Positions 46,547 to 58,654 of a DNA stretch of 64,000 nt are shown piece by piece. Both the position numbers and the translations under genes were made by a program. Position 1 is the stretch's first letter, and each line of letters begins with the position of its first letter. Origin of the DNA: Dryococelus australis (taxonomy: Eukaryota; Arthropoda; Insecta; Phasmatodea; Phasmatidae). The notes beneath the pieces were generated by a model that was not told the origin of the DNA, did no database searches, and was given only the letters and a program-made list of their open reading frames with translations. The stretch is from positions 122,745,838 through 122,809,837 of the forward strand of contig CM057000.1 in NCBI GenBank assembly GCA_029891345.1, read 5' to 3'.

Positions 46547-46868
46547 TTAGCAGTTGCTTTGAGATCTGCTGTGATCATGGAGGCTCCTTCGTTTTTTGCC
46601 ATTCTCTGCATAACAATGCGACATGAAAAACCCAAAATATGCTGGTGAATTGAAAGAACACACGTTCAGGACAAAGTCCAGAAATTCTCTGCGTATCATA
46701 AAAACCAACTTCATGGTTCTTATACTTCGTAACATCTGGTGTCTCTACGTCTTCAGTTAATGCAATGACATTGTTATGGATATTACCACTGAAGAAACAA
46801 AGTTCCATTTTTTGTCTATTGTAGTCTGTCTGGTGGCAGTTCCTTAGATGTGAGGCAATTGGCTCCAT
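46547..46868 (-). CDS. Unrecognised coding-like open frame
   Basis: The minus-strand frame runs from MEPIASHLRNCHQTDYNRQK through ALTEDVETPDVTKYKNHEVG. Balanced composition and absence of low complexity make it more protein-like than its neighbours. A second overlapping frame continues with FMSHCYAENGKKRRSLHDH. I recognise no domain. It may be a fragment of a decayed gene. Confidence 0.2.
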
Positions 46869-46919
46869 TTACTTTATGTGCTACAATTGTGCATATATTA
46901 GTAACTTGAATGATGCATA

Positions 46920-47990
46920 TCACCTTTAAACTAAAATATGATCGGCACTGTGGTCACGTAAGTAAGGGTAAGTTTTTTAATTATTATTGTGATGCCTTTT
47001 TTGTGTACAAATTCAGGATGATTCAAAACAATCACATTATCATGCTAACGCATGTCTCTGTTTCGAAATGTGGTTATTTTCAGAGGAAGGATGCAACTCA
47101 GTCCCCATCTCAGAGTCCTAAGTCAAGGTTTAGCTCGAGTCTGCCATATGTATGAAAAATTACTTCCAAATAAGGGCCTGAACTGCATCAAATAATGTAC
47201 TGCAAATAACGCCATAACCAGAAGTGTTGAAGTGTTGGTGAACTTTGTGAACACCGAAGTCACGAATATCTTCTGGGAACTACAGTTATTAAATTTAATT
47301 TATTTTTGCAACCGCTTGTAACAAATGGGTTTGTTATATAGGCAATAAACATCATAATAGACTAGGAGTAATGTAAAGTGAAATATTCGGTTTTGTTCAA
47401 TTATCTAGTTTTTATTTCATCATTTATGATTGCATTCCAATTATGCAGTATACTTGCCATAATTTGCACAATAAATGATAATTTTTAAACATTCACGTAT
47501 TTACTGAGGAGCTTACTAGCCACTGGAAGATGACGGAACTGCTCAGGCCACCCGAAATGCAGGATTGTCTCTCCTTCATTCGTACTGACAAAGTGTGAAC
47601 TTTGGGTTGACCCTATGTCCTCGATTATTGTAATAAGAAATATGTATTTGAAAAGAAACTTCAAGGTACCTGTTGTGAGGAAATTTGTGTATTTCGAAAA
47701 GTAATAACAATTAAAAATTGTTAATGAACTGTACGTGAAATAATTTCTGCATTACCTCTATTTGATACAGGTGTAACGTTAGCAGGACGCACGCCGGAAT
47801 TAATTTCTCAAGATCCCGTGGTTAATACGCGCCTAAACATCTCCTTTCTCCACGCCGGAATGAATTACAACCTGTCGTTACGGACAAATGTTTTTAAGTC
47901 AGAAATTATTACTTTATTTCTCTCCATTACCCCTATTTGTTTGACCACCTACATTCGAAGTATTTTGTGCTAGCACTCATAAAATATATT
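46920..47990. other. AT-rich intergenic sequence, nothing recognised
   Basis: No gene. A partial word repeat, CACGCCGGAATTAATT and CACGCCGGAATGAATT, occurs about 60 bp apart near 47790-47855. Confidence 0.35.
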
Positions 47991-47994
47991 TTTT

Positions 47995-48558
47995 ATACAA
48001 CGTGTTTCCGAACACCACTGATAAACACCGGCAGGTTATTCCTAACGAAAGTATAAGACGAAAATGTCTGGACCACTTTTTCCTTAAAGTGATTATTAAG
48101 GGAGATACGCGCTCCTAAAAATCCACGGTTTTGAATGTAATTGTGTTAAAAATAACAGGGACTATTCACGATTAAGCAACACATCTGCGAATAGCGTTTT
48201 GTAGAACGGAGATCTCAGACCTGTGACAATGCGGTAGGTACTATCATCCCCCATCATGGAAATAGCACTAATTCGTAACGAAAGACAGGGTGGTAACCCC
48301 TATTTTCCCAATGAAGAGGGATGATATTACCTACTGCATTTTCACAGGTGTAAGATCTCCGTTGCACAAAACACTGTTCGCCGATGTGTAGTTCCTCATA
48401 TTTTTGAAGCAATTACATTCAAAACCGTGGTTATTAGGGGTGTGTAGCTCCCTTAATAAATACTTTAGGCGCAAAGTGTACAGACATTTTCGTCTTATTT
48501 TTTCGTCGGGAATAACCTGCCGAAGTTTGTCGCTGCTGTTCAGGAACACGCTGTATAT
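47995..48558. mobile_element. 560-bp foldback (hairpin) element
   Basis: Two arms of about 265 bp pair in inverted orientation. The left arm (about 47998-48250) has GGCAGGTTATTCCTAACGAA, AAGACGAAAATGTCTG, CCACGGTTTTGAATGTAATT and ACGGAGATCTCAGACCTGTG. The right arm (about 48310-48556) holds the inverse of each, for example AATTACATTCAAAACCGTGG. A loop of roughly 60 bp separates them. The 72-codon minus-strand frame at 48331-48549 lies wholly in the right arm. Arm identity is roughly 80 percent, so it is not a fresh insertion. Confidence 0.85.
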
Positions 48559-48681
48559 ATCCGTGTATAAAATATTGGTCCTTTACTCTGAACTATCGTA
48601 AATATATTTCTCTCGGGTTACCCAGATTTTCACACTGAAAATATCCCAATAGTATATTGAGTATGTATGCCTATTGCCAGT

Positions 48682-49539
48682 TATAGTCTATATGCGCTCC
48701 CTTCACACTTTTTAAATCAAACATTTAAAAGAAACACCCCACGTACGACGTGTTTTGATCTTTCCTAAATATATAGGATGTTCACGGTAAACTGAGCACT
48801 TTTGAAAGCCCTGCTCAAGATCTACTTCTATGCACGGTGTGTATAATTCCGCGTTATGTAAAATTAACACTGCTATAGGCCTCATTGCTTTATTCATGCG
48901 TCGATCAAGTGAAACTGTGAAATTATTAGAAAAGTAAATATTTTACAAATATGATACTTTTTGTACTAAGATGCATAAAAAAGAAACAGATAACATACGA
49001 AATTATTTAAGTTATTACAAATGGTTTTTTAACATTTATAATTCGACGTTGGACATGGAACTACTTTCCCTCCAATCGTTTACCAACTTTACTGGGTGCA
49101 TTCCACTCTCAGTGTGCCCGTTAAAATATATGCAGGTAGGAGCAGTGACATTTTTCTAATGTTGATTTCAAAAGTGCTCATTTCATCGTGAACCGCCTTT
49201 ACCACGTATCACAAGCGATTATGCTTGTGTCAACATAAAAGTACCTTATTTTTGGTGAACTTGAACTTTTACTTATATTTTATTTATAAGTTATAATATT
49301 TAATTCATAATTAATATGAATAAAAAGAGGAGAAAATAGAGGTGTTGTTAATGCCTAGTAACAAATAGTTATTATGAAAAATATAATTACATTGAGTGCC
49401 CGCAAATGCGGTGCGTTCTCCCTTTGGTGTAATTTTCTAGACTCGGTCATCTTTGTTTGCATGATGCGGAGGAATATACTGGAAATATAATTTTAGCAGG
49501 GCTTCATAAAAATTTGAAGTAACCGTGAATGGACTTATG
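48682..49539 (+). mobile_element. MITE family D copy hosting a nested MITE B
   Basis: The D left end TATAGTCTATATGCGCTCCC and interior GTACGACGTGTTTTGATC run to about 48771. They resume at 49202 with CGTATCACAAGCGATTATGC and continue to the right end AGTAACCGTGAATGGACTTAT. The two halves align in order with the uninterrupted copy at 3702-4135, so the B element (48772-49201) inserted into an existing D element. Confidence 0.85.
48772..49201 (-). mobile_element. MITE family B copy nested in MITE D
   Basis: TATAGGATGTTCACGGTAAAC at the left is inverse of CATTTCATCGTGAACCGCC at the right. The interior, including GCGTCGATCAAGTGAAACTG and TGCCCGTTAAAATAT, matches the copy at 61600-62023 in the same orientation. 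Confidence 0.85.
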
Positions 49540-51680
49540 TGGAATATGTATTCAGTCAGATGCATTCTACGCATTCATTTGCTTTTGAATCGTAGGCCTA
49601 TTGTTTCAGTTATATTGAAAGATGTAATTCAGTTACTCACAGAATTCCTGTTTGGTCACGGTTAACATGTTCTTGTATATCCTTTGATTATACCAGTGGG
49701 TTTCCAGTCATATATCATGGTTAAAATGTGTTGGCCTATGTATTTTGAAAGTATAACTCTACAAAAGATATTTCTGTTAAGTTACACGTTTTTCTATTAA
49801 GTGGTAATTTATTGCCGTAAGCTCCCATTAAAATATTTGTCGTAAATAAAAATATGCTATTGGATATTTTCAAATTTTCAGATGTATCGTGAACTTTGTT
49901 CATCATAGTCTAACTATTTTCTTAAGAGGAGATAATCATGATTGTAAATAAACTTAAGACTAATGGTCTTTCGGTTTTGAGGGTTTTAAAAGTGTTTATA
50001 TTTAGTATTAATTAAATAGTAAACTATTTAATGTAAGACGCGAATGACTCAGTTAGCAAAGTGTGATAATTAAGTAATATAATGTCTGCTGGTAGCTCAT
50101 AAAATTATTCTATAATTATGTGTGATGTACATTACAATGTTATATACATTACGTGTTAACATAACTAACATACAAATTCTCTAACTGAAGTGAAAGCATT
50201 TATTGATTTTGCATCATTTATACAAATATATTTTCAGCGTCACCAGAGAAAAAAGATTCAAAATAAAAGTTTCGTGTTTCAGAAATAATTGACTTCCTTC
50301 AAATACTCTATTTATACATTCAGAAGAGAATAAACGTGTTAGATATTCCTTCCAGTAATATTTTTCTTAACCTTTTCCAATCTCTTTTCTTCTATTAAAA
50401 TATTTTACTAGTACCTGAAGAATGAGCAATTGGGACATGCTTCATCATCCGTACCTATCAACTATTACATAAAAAACAGATATGTTTGAAAGTTAAGATA
50501 GAAATAAATTTCGACAGCCCATCTGTGTATGTGTATATCTATAGCTATACATACACAAAACGATCACGTTAAAGTAATTAATTTGATACAGTTCATGTGA
50601 ATATTTTAGTTTCCATTTTTAAATTTAGAGTCAAATCAAGAGCGAAAAGGGGGCGCATAAAAATTGATGTGTTGTGCTGCTCAGTAATGATCAAGAGCCT
50701 TTGTAACTTTATTGGCGTTTTTAAGTTTTCTTGTACATGTGACGGTGAAATGCGTTAGACTTTGTACACAAATATACATGCCTGACTTGCCCGTAGGTTC
50801 AAATTATGCTTTAGGCAGTGTATATATAAAGAACTCTGTGTTGAAGATATCTGAAAATGCTTACGCTAAAATGTCTTTTAAAATTTTGTGAATCCTTACA
50901 TAAAATGCAGATTCCACGAAGTTTGGAATTAAATGATATATCAATGTAAAATGCGAATAAGGAAAATGGTTGTTGATCAAAATTTTTTCTCCATTTCTAC
51001 CCGATTCATATGCATCCATTTTGAATTATCTTCCTTATTATATATGGCCCAGTTATATGTGTATGACTTATGAGTATATTTATCACCCTGGACCTAACCC
51101 AACGTCTACATTCACTTTACTTATAAGTGTTTGATTGAGCTTTGTGTTGTCTAAGTTTCTCGTTTAGAGATTCTGTCTCTGCTATTAAATGTGTATGCAT
51201 ACTTACTTTGGTATACATCGTTTGCCCTTAATTTTAAGGCAACTATGTAGGCCTATAGCGCAAACGAATTTAGGCAAAAGTTTTCTAGTGAATAGTATTT
51301 AATGACAAACACCTTTAGGAAAAATGAAAGAGCTGTATCTGAAAAAGGGAAACGGAGCAAATAATGTTTGGGCAAACGATTTCAGAATAAACACACTTAA
51401 GGAAAATACCTGAGCGAAAAACAATGTATTAGGGCAAATCCCCGTAAGCAAATTTGTTTTAGGGTGAATACGTGTTTTGGTTAATATAGTCGGAGAAAAT
51501 ATTTTATGGTACACGACGCTCAGATGTCTTAAATATTCACTAAATGGCTAGAAAGAATTCCTCCTACGACAATAATTAAAATTTCCCAGTATTAAATATT
51601 GTGAAATATTGCGGCCTTAAGCTAATATTAAACACACATGTGAAGCAGAGAATTTTAGCGTCCTATCTCGTTTCATTTGC
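49540..51680. other. AT-rich intergenic sequence, nothing firm
   Basis: No gene. Between about 51265 and 51515 a loose repetition of TAGGGCAAA/GGCAAACGATTT-type words occurs, too diverged for a period. Confidence 0.35.
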
Positions 51681-51685
51681 TTGTA

Positions 51686-53028
51686 CAATCACTGTCAAAT
51701 ATAGTTGCACCCACATGAAGTAAAGGTTGCACAGGAATGACACATGGTGGGTAGGCTTGACAATGTGAGACATGCTGATGGTTCACGTTTCACCCTCGGC
51801 CGTGCAAGTGATGTCAGCTAGGGAGGTGTTTACCGCAGTATCTGCCAAACTATATAAGATCGTTCCGGTGAGCATGCTTTTCATTCTGACTCGTACAGTT
51901 ATAACGGTGGCGCCCCTTTAAATTGTAGAATGCCTCGGGGACGAGTTCGGCAGCACCGTGAACTCTTGGTCGCTTGGGAAGCTGGATAGCGCGCCATTCC
52001 GGTCGTGTGGATAGTACCGTAGCACGCTGTTGGCACCACTGGACAGAAAAAAGATACCCACAGACGACACGCAGAATCTGATAGGCCTCCACGAACCACA
52101 CTGAGGAAGTACCGACAGATTGTGCGACACGCGGGTAGTGCCCCAACCGTCACGACTGCGGATACTCGGCGATCAGTGATGTCCGCCCTGCAACAATCTT
52201 TGTGTTTCAGAACCGTCGGCAGACGGCTGTACAACGCAGAACCACATGCACACGGGTCATTACAACTGCCCTGAACACTACATTCACGTCTCCACAGATT
52301 GACGTGGTGTCGTGACCGACTGTCACGGGCCATTCAGAAAGGCCACTTTGTCTCGGCGACGACCAATGCATCCGTGAGTGAAGGCAACGTAGGCAGCGCT
52401 AAGACGAAAGGTTTGTTTTCACGAGTCGGACATCCAGACAGCCTGGTGTCATGGTGTTGGGGTGCGATTTCGTACGGTGCTCGGTCACAGTTGGTCTTCA
52501 TTACGGGCACTTCGAGATTCCGACGGTACGTTCACGAGGCCCTTCAACCAGTGGCCCTGCCATTTGAGAACGTCCACGGCTGCGCTCTATTCCAACAGGG
52601 CGACGCCTGCCCTTGTACCGCTGCCATCTCAAGAGCGCGCCTTCGAGTCGTGGATACTCCGTTATGGCCAACTGCATCACCGTGCCTATCCCCAACTGAA
52701 ATTGTGTGGGGTAATATTAGCCACTCTATCAGGACTCCATCCCTACCGCAAAATATGCAGGAACCACAGGCGAATATTCAAGATGCATGAGATGTATTAT
52801 CACAGGATACCGTTAGAGATCTATTCAACTCCATGACGCAACGGCTGGAAAAATATGTTCGCAAACATGGCGACCCAACGTCATACAGAGAATCGTAGGT
52901 GTAACGCAGTAAGTATTTCTGATATCAGACACAATATGTAATAATTTATTGTTGTGACTTTCGCCTTTCTTCTGAATAGCATTGCAAGCTGACACTCCCT
53001 TATGGGTGCAAATGTTTTTGACGATGAG
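51686..53028 (+). mobile_element. Tc1-like DNA transposon, decayed
   Basis: A roughly 1.34-kb element. The left end contains GTCAAATATAGTTGCACCCA and the right end TGGGTGCAAATGTTTTTGAC, imperfect inverses, each next to a TA (51684-51685 and 53029-53030) as expected for Tc1/mariner insertion. It encloses a transposase relic on the plus strand. The size is normal for a full-length Tc1 element, so the ends appear complete although the gene is not. Confidence 0.8.
51930..52900 (+). pseudogene. Tc1-family transposase relic
   Basis: Tc1/mariner transposases cut and paste the element using a DD34E catalytic triad. The plus strand starts MPRGRVRQHRELLVAWEAG near 51930. It later reads WGAISYGARSQLVFITGTS, LPFENVHG, FQQGDACPCTAA (family: FQQDNARPHTA) and WPTASPCLSPTEIVWGNI (family: SPDLNPIEHVWD). 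It ends NSMTQRLEKYV near 52850, typical of the family C-terminus. The catalytic Asp of the QQDNA motif is Gly here (QQGDA). Several in-frame stops and frame changes break it up, so it cannot be active. Confidence 0.88.
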
Positions 53029-53079
53029 TATAAGTGGTATGATATAGTAGGTCAAGGGACAGGATTCGGCTCTGTCTCC

Positions 53080-53520
53080 GGCCGACCGCCATCTTGTTTC
53101 CATCCGCTTATTTGTTTCCGGCCACTATCTTTTTTCAGCCTCTTTCTCGTTTTTCTGCCGCCTTCTTGGACTTTGTTTTATTATACTCTATCATTCCACC
53201 TCAATGTCCACCATATTAAATTTCATTATCTCCTGCTCGATCATTCCACCTTGATGTCCGCCATCTAGAATTTAATTTTATCATGATCTATCATTTCAAC
53301 TTGGCATCAGCCATCTTGGTTTATATTTTCTTATCCTCTATCATTCCTTCTTAATATCTGTTATCGTGGATTTAATTTTACTATGATATTTTATTCCTTC
53401 TTGCCTTAGTCACTTCGCTCCACCCCACCAGCTTGACATCACGATCTGTTATTCCATGTCAGCCATCTTTACATCATGCTCTGTCATTCATCTTCACATT
53501 AGTTGCCTTCGCTCTACACT
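53080..53520 (+). repeat. Degenerate CCATCTTG-type repeat, roughly 55-bp units
   Basis: Diverged units of about 55 bp: TCATTCCACCTTGATGTCCG, CCATCTAGAATTTAATTTTA, TCATGATCTATCATTTC and so on, repeating CGCCATCT and TATCATTCC. It is related in style to 13745-14215. It follows directly after the Tc1 element. Confidence 0.6.
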
Positions 53521-54080
53521 GACTTTTAATATTTTTCAACTCAGATTGAATTAATAATAATTTGTAACTTCTATTGGATTTCTAAAATAAACTTTGGCAT
53601 GTGAACATAACCTGTCATAGCATACCCTAACAACCTAACTTTAACTGACATAAACGGACTTAACCTGGCCTAACCTAACCCAACTTTAAACGAAGACACA
53701 CTTAGAATAACCAGAACCACCTCATTTCTTCCACTCTAGTCATCGCCAGACCATTTATTCACTTAAAAATATTTTTGTGTTCGTGCAAAAACTATGTCAC
53801 ATTTATAGTATGTGTTTCTGTGTATCTCCAGTATGTACAAGACTGTTGCATATGATGTTACTTAAGAAAAATTTATGACGAGTTTCTATTAATCCGAAGA
53901 TCAAAGTAAATTTAAAAAAAATTTAAATCGTACAAAATGTACGACTTTACATTTGGTCATACATTGACAAGCATTCCTTTTGAATTAGTAACCACGCCAC
54001 ATACTTGTTTCCCATTATGTCGTCTGCTGATTGCTTACATTTGGCTGCCATCTTGAATTCCCTCGTTCATTCCTTCTCGA
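53520..54080. other. Intergenic sequence, nothing recognised
   Basis: It contains a short CCTAACCTAACCC stretch near 53670, too short to be a telomere repeat, and otherwise AT-rich sequence. Confidence 0.35.
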
Positions 54081-54084
54081 TTTA

Positions 54085-54755
54085 GGCCGTGTCTCAATTG
54101 GCCCAGAGAGCGCTCTCTCGTGCTCTCGCTCTTACTACCACGTGTTTATGACGCCAGAGAGAACGCTCTCTGGTCGTCTCAATTCGTCGGAAAGAGTGCG
54201 AAAGGGCAAGAGCACAGAGAGAGAGAGCACGAATTTGTGAACTCACTGACGCTCTCTCGCACTGTCTCACCACGCTCCATATTTGTTTACTTTATTTCTG
54301 TGTTCAAAATAAGGCTATAGCAGCTTGCTGAGCCGAAACCTCATCGCATTTTACCAGTTAGTGAATAATTACAACTATTTTAAACAATGAAGAAATCTAC
54401 GTAACACGTATTTATAACAATATAAATACGGATATCTGACAAGCCTAGTTTTTTTTCGTCACTATGCTGCAACATGACTATAGTATCAAAATTAAAATAG
54501 TAGTATTTTATACGCTAATAATTATTCTGGTAGTGTTATAATTATTTGTGAATTATTATGAACACACATATGATGTTTGCAATAGCTACGATTACGAATT
54601 TATCTCAACATAACTTCCCGCCTTCTGCATGATATCGGAGAGAAACGAGAGAGTGGTTGTCTCAATTCCACAGAGTGACAACATAAGAGAGCGCGAACCA
54701 GGTTATGCGAACGAGTGCTCTCTCGAAAGAGTTTTCTTTAAATTGAGATGCGTCC
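54085..54755. mobile_element. PIF/Harbinger-like MITE
   Basis: A 671-bp element. The left end GGCCGTGTCTCAATT is inverse of the right end AATTGAGATGCGTCC with three mismatches. It is flanked by TTA (54082-54084 and 54756-54758), the 3-bp target duplication typical of PIF/Harbinger. Subterminal GAGAGCGCTCTCTCG-like words recur on both sides (54100-54250 and 54640-54735). There is no transposase. The 69- and 90-codon open frames over it come from GAGAGA-rich DNA. Confidence 0.8.
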
Positions 54756-54759
54756 TTAG

Positions 54760-55080
54760 TGACCTGTTGATTACTCGACCCCCTCGAACCACCATCTTGT
54801 TTCGTCTGCTGATGACTTCATTTGTTTGTTCGTGTGTTGTAGGCTGCCATATAATATTTCTTTTTTCTCGCTTTAGGCCACAAACTTTATACGTAACTTA
54901 AAAAATCCCCCCTCCCTTTTTTCCACTAATACGTTACTTATAATTTTTTTTTTTCATACATCAAAGTCTCTTCAACTTGTGAATAGTACATAGCCACACA
55001 TATTGTATTTAAAATCTTGTATAAAACATTTCAAATTTTTCACATCCTTTTCTAGTCCTTTCGGCATACTCTAATAAAGT
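54760..55080. other. Intergenic sequence, nothing recognised
   Basis: T-rich sequence with no gene or repeat end identified. Confidence 0.3.
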
Positions 55081-56170
55081 CGACTTAACGTAGCTCAGAA
55101 AAAAAACCAAACCATTTAATATAACTTTACCAAATACTGGCTCGGAAAAAGTCAAAGCTACCACAGTGTATAAAAATCATAGCTAACCCACCACAGTCCA
55201 AGTAAGAAATACCTACACTAAGCAAACCTGTACCTGCATGCCTCACAACATACCGACCAACCATACAATCCACTGTAATGTAAAAAATAACTCAGTCATA
55301 CAAACCAACCACACCATCATATGTAACCCGAAAAAGAAAATTCGGCCACACCAATACAACAAAACACCTACGCAAGCACAAACTTTACAAACAACCAAAG
55401 AAAAAAACCCTAATACAACATAACCAAAGCTACCATAGCACCGATAAAAAGCATTCTATTTCCCACATACCTGCTATCATTATTTCAGCCACACTGGCAA
55501 TATTAAATGCCCCGACCTCGGAAGCATAGGTCACTCATCCTACAGCCAATCAGAGCTTCGGATAACGTTCACCTTACGCATAAAAAGGAAAGCTCGAGGC
55601 GAGCAGAATTATAATGTGAATTCAATATAGCCCAAGAGAAAGTCAGGCGCCATAACATCAACCCAAGCGACCATATATTCAAGGCCAGTCCATATCACAA
55701 TCATTCCTACCATCTGATAACCTAGCGTAACCGACTGATACAAGACCACCTAACGTACCAACCGGCCATACTATCTCCTATAACCCAAGAAAAACATAGT
55801 TGTTAATAATAAACCATACCACGCCAACACACTATCTATACTATCTGCCATAACTCAAGAACTCAGTGTACCAACCAACCATACAGGTCAGACCAGCTCA
55901 TAACACTACCATACCTGCTGCCAATACTTTCTGCTTTACCGGCCGACACCAACCATGTCACCATATAATACTCAACAATACACCATCCATACTAAGCAAC
56001 TATACAGTCCATACCATACAAAGCCATTTCAGACACTGCGACTGACACCAGCCAACTACACTAACCACCCAAACCTACCACTGTAACTCTAACGTGCCTT
56101 AGCGTTACAGGACTCACTAACTCACACACACATACATTCAATTTAACATAACCGACAATCACCAGGTTTG
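55080..56170 (+). repeat. G-poor ACC/ACCA-rich low-complexity tract
   Basis: About 1.1 kb with marked strand asymmetry. The plus strand is rich in A and C and poor in G, with endless CCAACCATAC, ACCATACC and CAACCATA variants. No fixed unit is visible. It ends near a run of 24 T (about 56178-56201). It could be an eroded satellite or a retroelement with that T-run as an inverted poly(A) tail. Confidence 0.55.
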
Positions 56171-56204
56171 TCCTTGATTTTTTTTTTTTTTTTTTTTTTT
56201 CGCT

Positions 56205-58040
56205 CTATGATTTGTTCTGTAATTTCTTTTTTGTTTTCCTACTTTGTTATTTAGCTGACGAAATTCCTTTCGGCATTTATTATCAGTTTTGTCTATATAT
56301 TTTGACTACAGCTAATCTTGGATCATATTCCATGTTTGTTTCATGCCTCAAGCTTGGTTTTCTGTGACGCCATAGTCTAGCAATGCAGAATGTTCAAAAT
56401 ATTTAATTTAGTCGTCCATTACTTACTGTTATTACGATATGATTCATAGTCTTGCAACAGCAAGTAGAGAGATCCTATAGCTCTTTCTTCTAACATGTGA
56501 CCTCACTATACTCGGTAACAAATAGGAAGTACTAACGTCTATGCTCGATTACTGGAAAAAAAACCTTTTGATCAATAAAGTTAACATTCTAATAATATAA
56601 TTATCGTGAAAAAGCTAATTGGACACCTACCATTTACTTGGTGTTAAACAAAAGTAGGTGACATTGTTAAGCAAGCAACATTAGAAATTAAATTTTAATA
56701 GCATATATTATATTTCGTGTTCCACATTTCCATTCGTGTAGTGAAGTAACAGAACCAGGTATTCAACATCTGAATGTGTGTGTTTAACTTTAATTATTGT
56801 CCCACAATACTAACTTGAAATTATTATTATTATTTTTTATATATTCACATAATAAAAGAAAAAAATTGTTATTCTCGCTTTCAAACAGGAATTTTACTAA
56901 TTTTTGCGTGTAGGTAGTGAAGCCCACGCTGAGACATAATGCACATTAATAAAGCAGGTTAACGAAGGTATCTATGGCTAAGGTACAATGGGAGTTAGAA
57001 CGAGAACCTCAACACGAAACTCGCCCACGAACATTTGTTTACTTTGTGCGATTCTTTATCATCACTGTTTCAGCCCACCGGTAGATGTTAGGCTCATTGC
57101 TCTATAAAGCCTATGTATAATCGAACGTTTCTCTGAATCAAATTTTATGACCAAATATTTAAAAAGAACTTGCATAGGTTTTTACATAATTAAGTATGAA
57201 TAATAATGTATTTTTTAATATATATGCTTTGTGAGTTAGTTTAATGTAAAAAAAATGTATTGATTTACGTCTGTATAGACAGAACGTCGTATTAATTTTC
57301 ATGTAGTTGTGTAAATTAAATCCATATTAAATGTATTTGTTTTTGCATTAGAATTATAATATTGTTTAAACTTGACTGTATGATATAAAATTTATGTTAA
57401 TACAGTGTTAGTGTTAACATCATTGAGCTATAATCCGTATATATTTATATCTAGGTATCAGAAAGTTCTTCCTTACACAGAACAATCTTTGTTATTGTGC
57501 TTTATGTGTCGAAAGAAAAGTTGCGTAAATAAAAACATATACTGTATCATTTCTTGAAATTATACTATGACTTATGTTATAACAAAATATATTTAACCGA
57601 TTCCTCCGAAAATTGAACAGTATTGGAAAGAATAAACGTGATACTAAAATAAAAATTGCTTTTAACTAATCGATTCATTTATTTGACAGTAAAATAACTG
57701 AGAATATACGTTTTTAATATTTAAACAATTACCGCTTAGAACATTTGCTTGCGAATTTCATGATTAATGAACTCTAAAGGTATCATATTATAAGTTTTTC
57801 TCCCGAAGTGCCATACACACAATTTTTATGACATTTTTACCTACTAAAACTCCAGCAATATATGCTATAGAAAAAAATAGACCAGTTGATTTTAAGATAA
57901 ATGGATTTTGATGGTACATTTTTTTATCCTCTAAAGTCGAAGTTATCACTTAAAATTCTAAGGAAATGCAAGTTTTCTAAATATTTAATTGGTGGCTTTA
58001 CGGGAGAAAGTGGACTCCACCAGCGTACGGAAGAACAAAC
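56205..58040. other. AT-rich intergenic sequence, nothing recognised
   Basis: No gene, RNA or clear repeat boundary found. Confidence 0.35.
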
Positions 58041-58048
58041 CCATTGGA

Positions 58049-58641
58049 CAGGGCCAGATTTCACATTAGGCCGACTAGGCCCGGGCCTAGAGCGGAACTT
58101 TTCCAAGGGGCGGCATGGCATTGGGTAAAATAGCAAAAAAAGTTTCAATGTTTTCTGTATGGCTGTATGTTATAGTAAAATGTATACCGATTCTAAAGTA
58201 AATCCAATAAAAGAGACTGGTGTTTGGGAGTCAGTTGCTTTATGATATTAACAAAGGCCCTTGTTGCATCGGTAACCACCAGTTTTATATTTATCAGGGG
58301 ACAGAAACTGGTATAGTTGCGGCATGAGACTTTCTAGTAGATCTTCGTTGAGTTTCGGGTTTTCAAGCCTACAAATAAAAAGTTAAGCTTACCATCGCAA
58401 ATTATAGAGTTTTATAACAAGTTAATTCAATAACTTAAATTTTACCTTGTTTGACTATTACTTATTTATCTTTGTAATTCAGTAATTTATAACGTATTAA
58501 TGTTGTAGTGATGACACATCTGATCTCGCTGCTACGGATTTTAAAGTAATAAATAAAGAAAAATTTTTAAAAAATAACAGGTTGCGGAGGGGAACAAAAT
58601 TTTTCATGGGCCCCATAGGCGACGTGGGAAATCCGGCCCTG
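58049..58641. mobile_element. hAT-like MITE with 8-bp target duplication
   Basis: A 593-bp element. The left end CAGGGCCAGATTTCACATTA mirrors the right end GGGAAATCCGGCCCTG. An internal inverse pair adds AGGCCCGGGCCTAG near the left end and GGGCCCCATAGGC near the right. It is flanked by CCATTGGA (58041-58048) and TCATTGGA (58642-58649), an 8-bp duplication with one mismatch, as made by hAT transposases. CAGGGCCGGATTT-type ends are, to my knowledge, common in arthropod hAT MITEs. No coding region. Confidence 0.88.
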
Positions 58642-58654
58642 TCATTGGATACTT

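Noticed and set aside
51899-52333. 144-codon minus-strand frame
   Set aside because: Antisense shadow of the Tc1 transposase relic, whose plus strand has the family motifs.
53660-53685. Insect telomere repeat (CCTAA)n
   Set aside because: Only two or three imperfect units; too short.
54031-54901. Open frames rich in Ser/Arg/Glu
   Set aside because: They run through GAGAGA-rich subterminal repeats of the Harbinger-like MITE.
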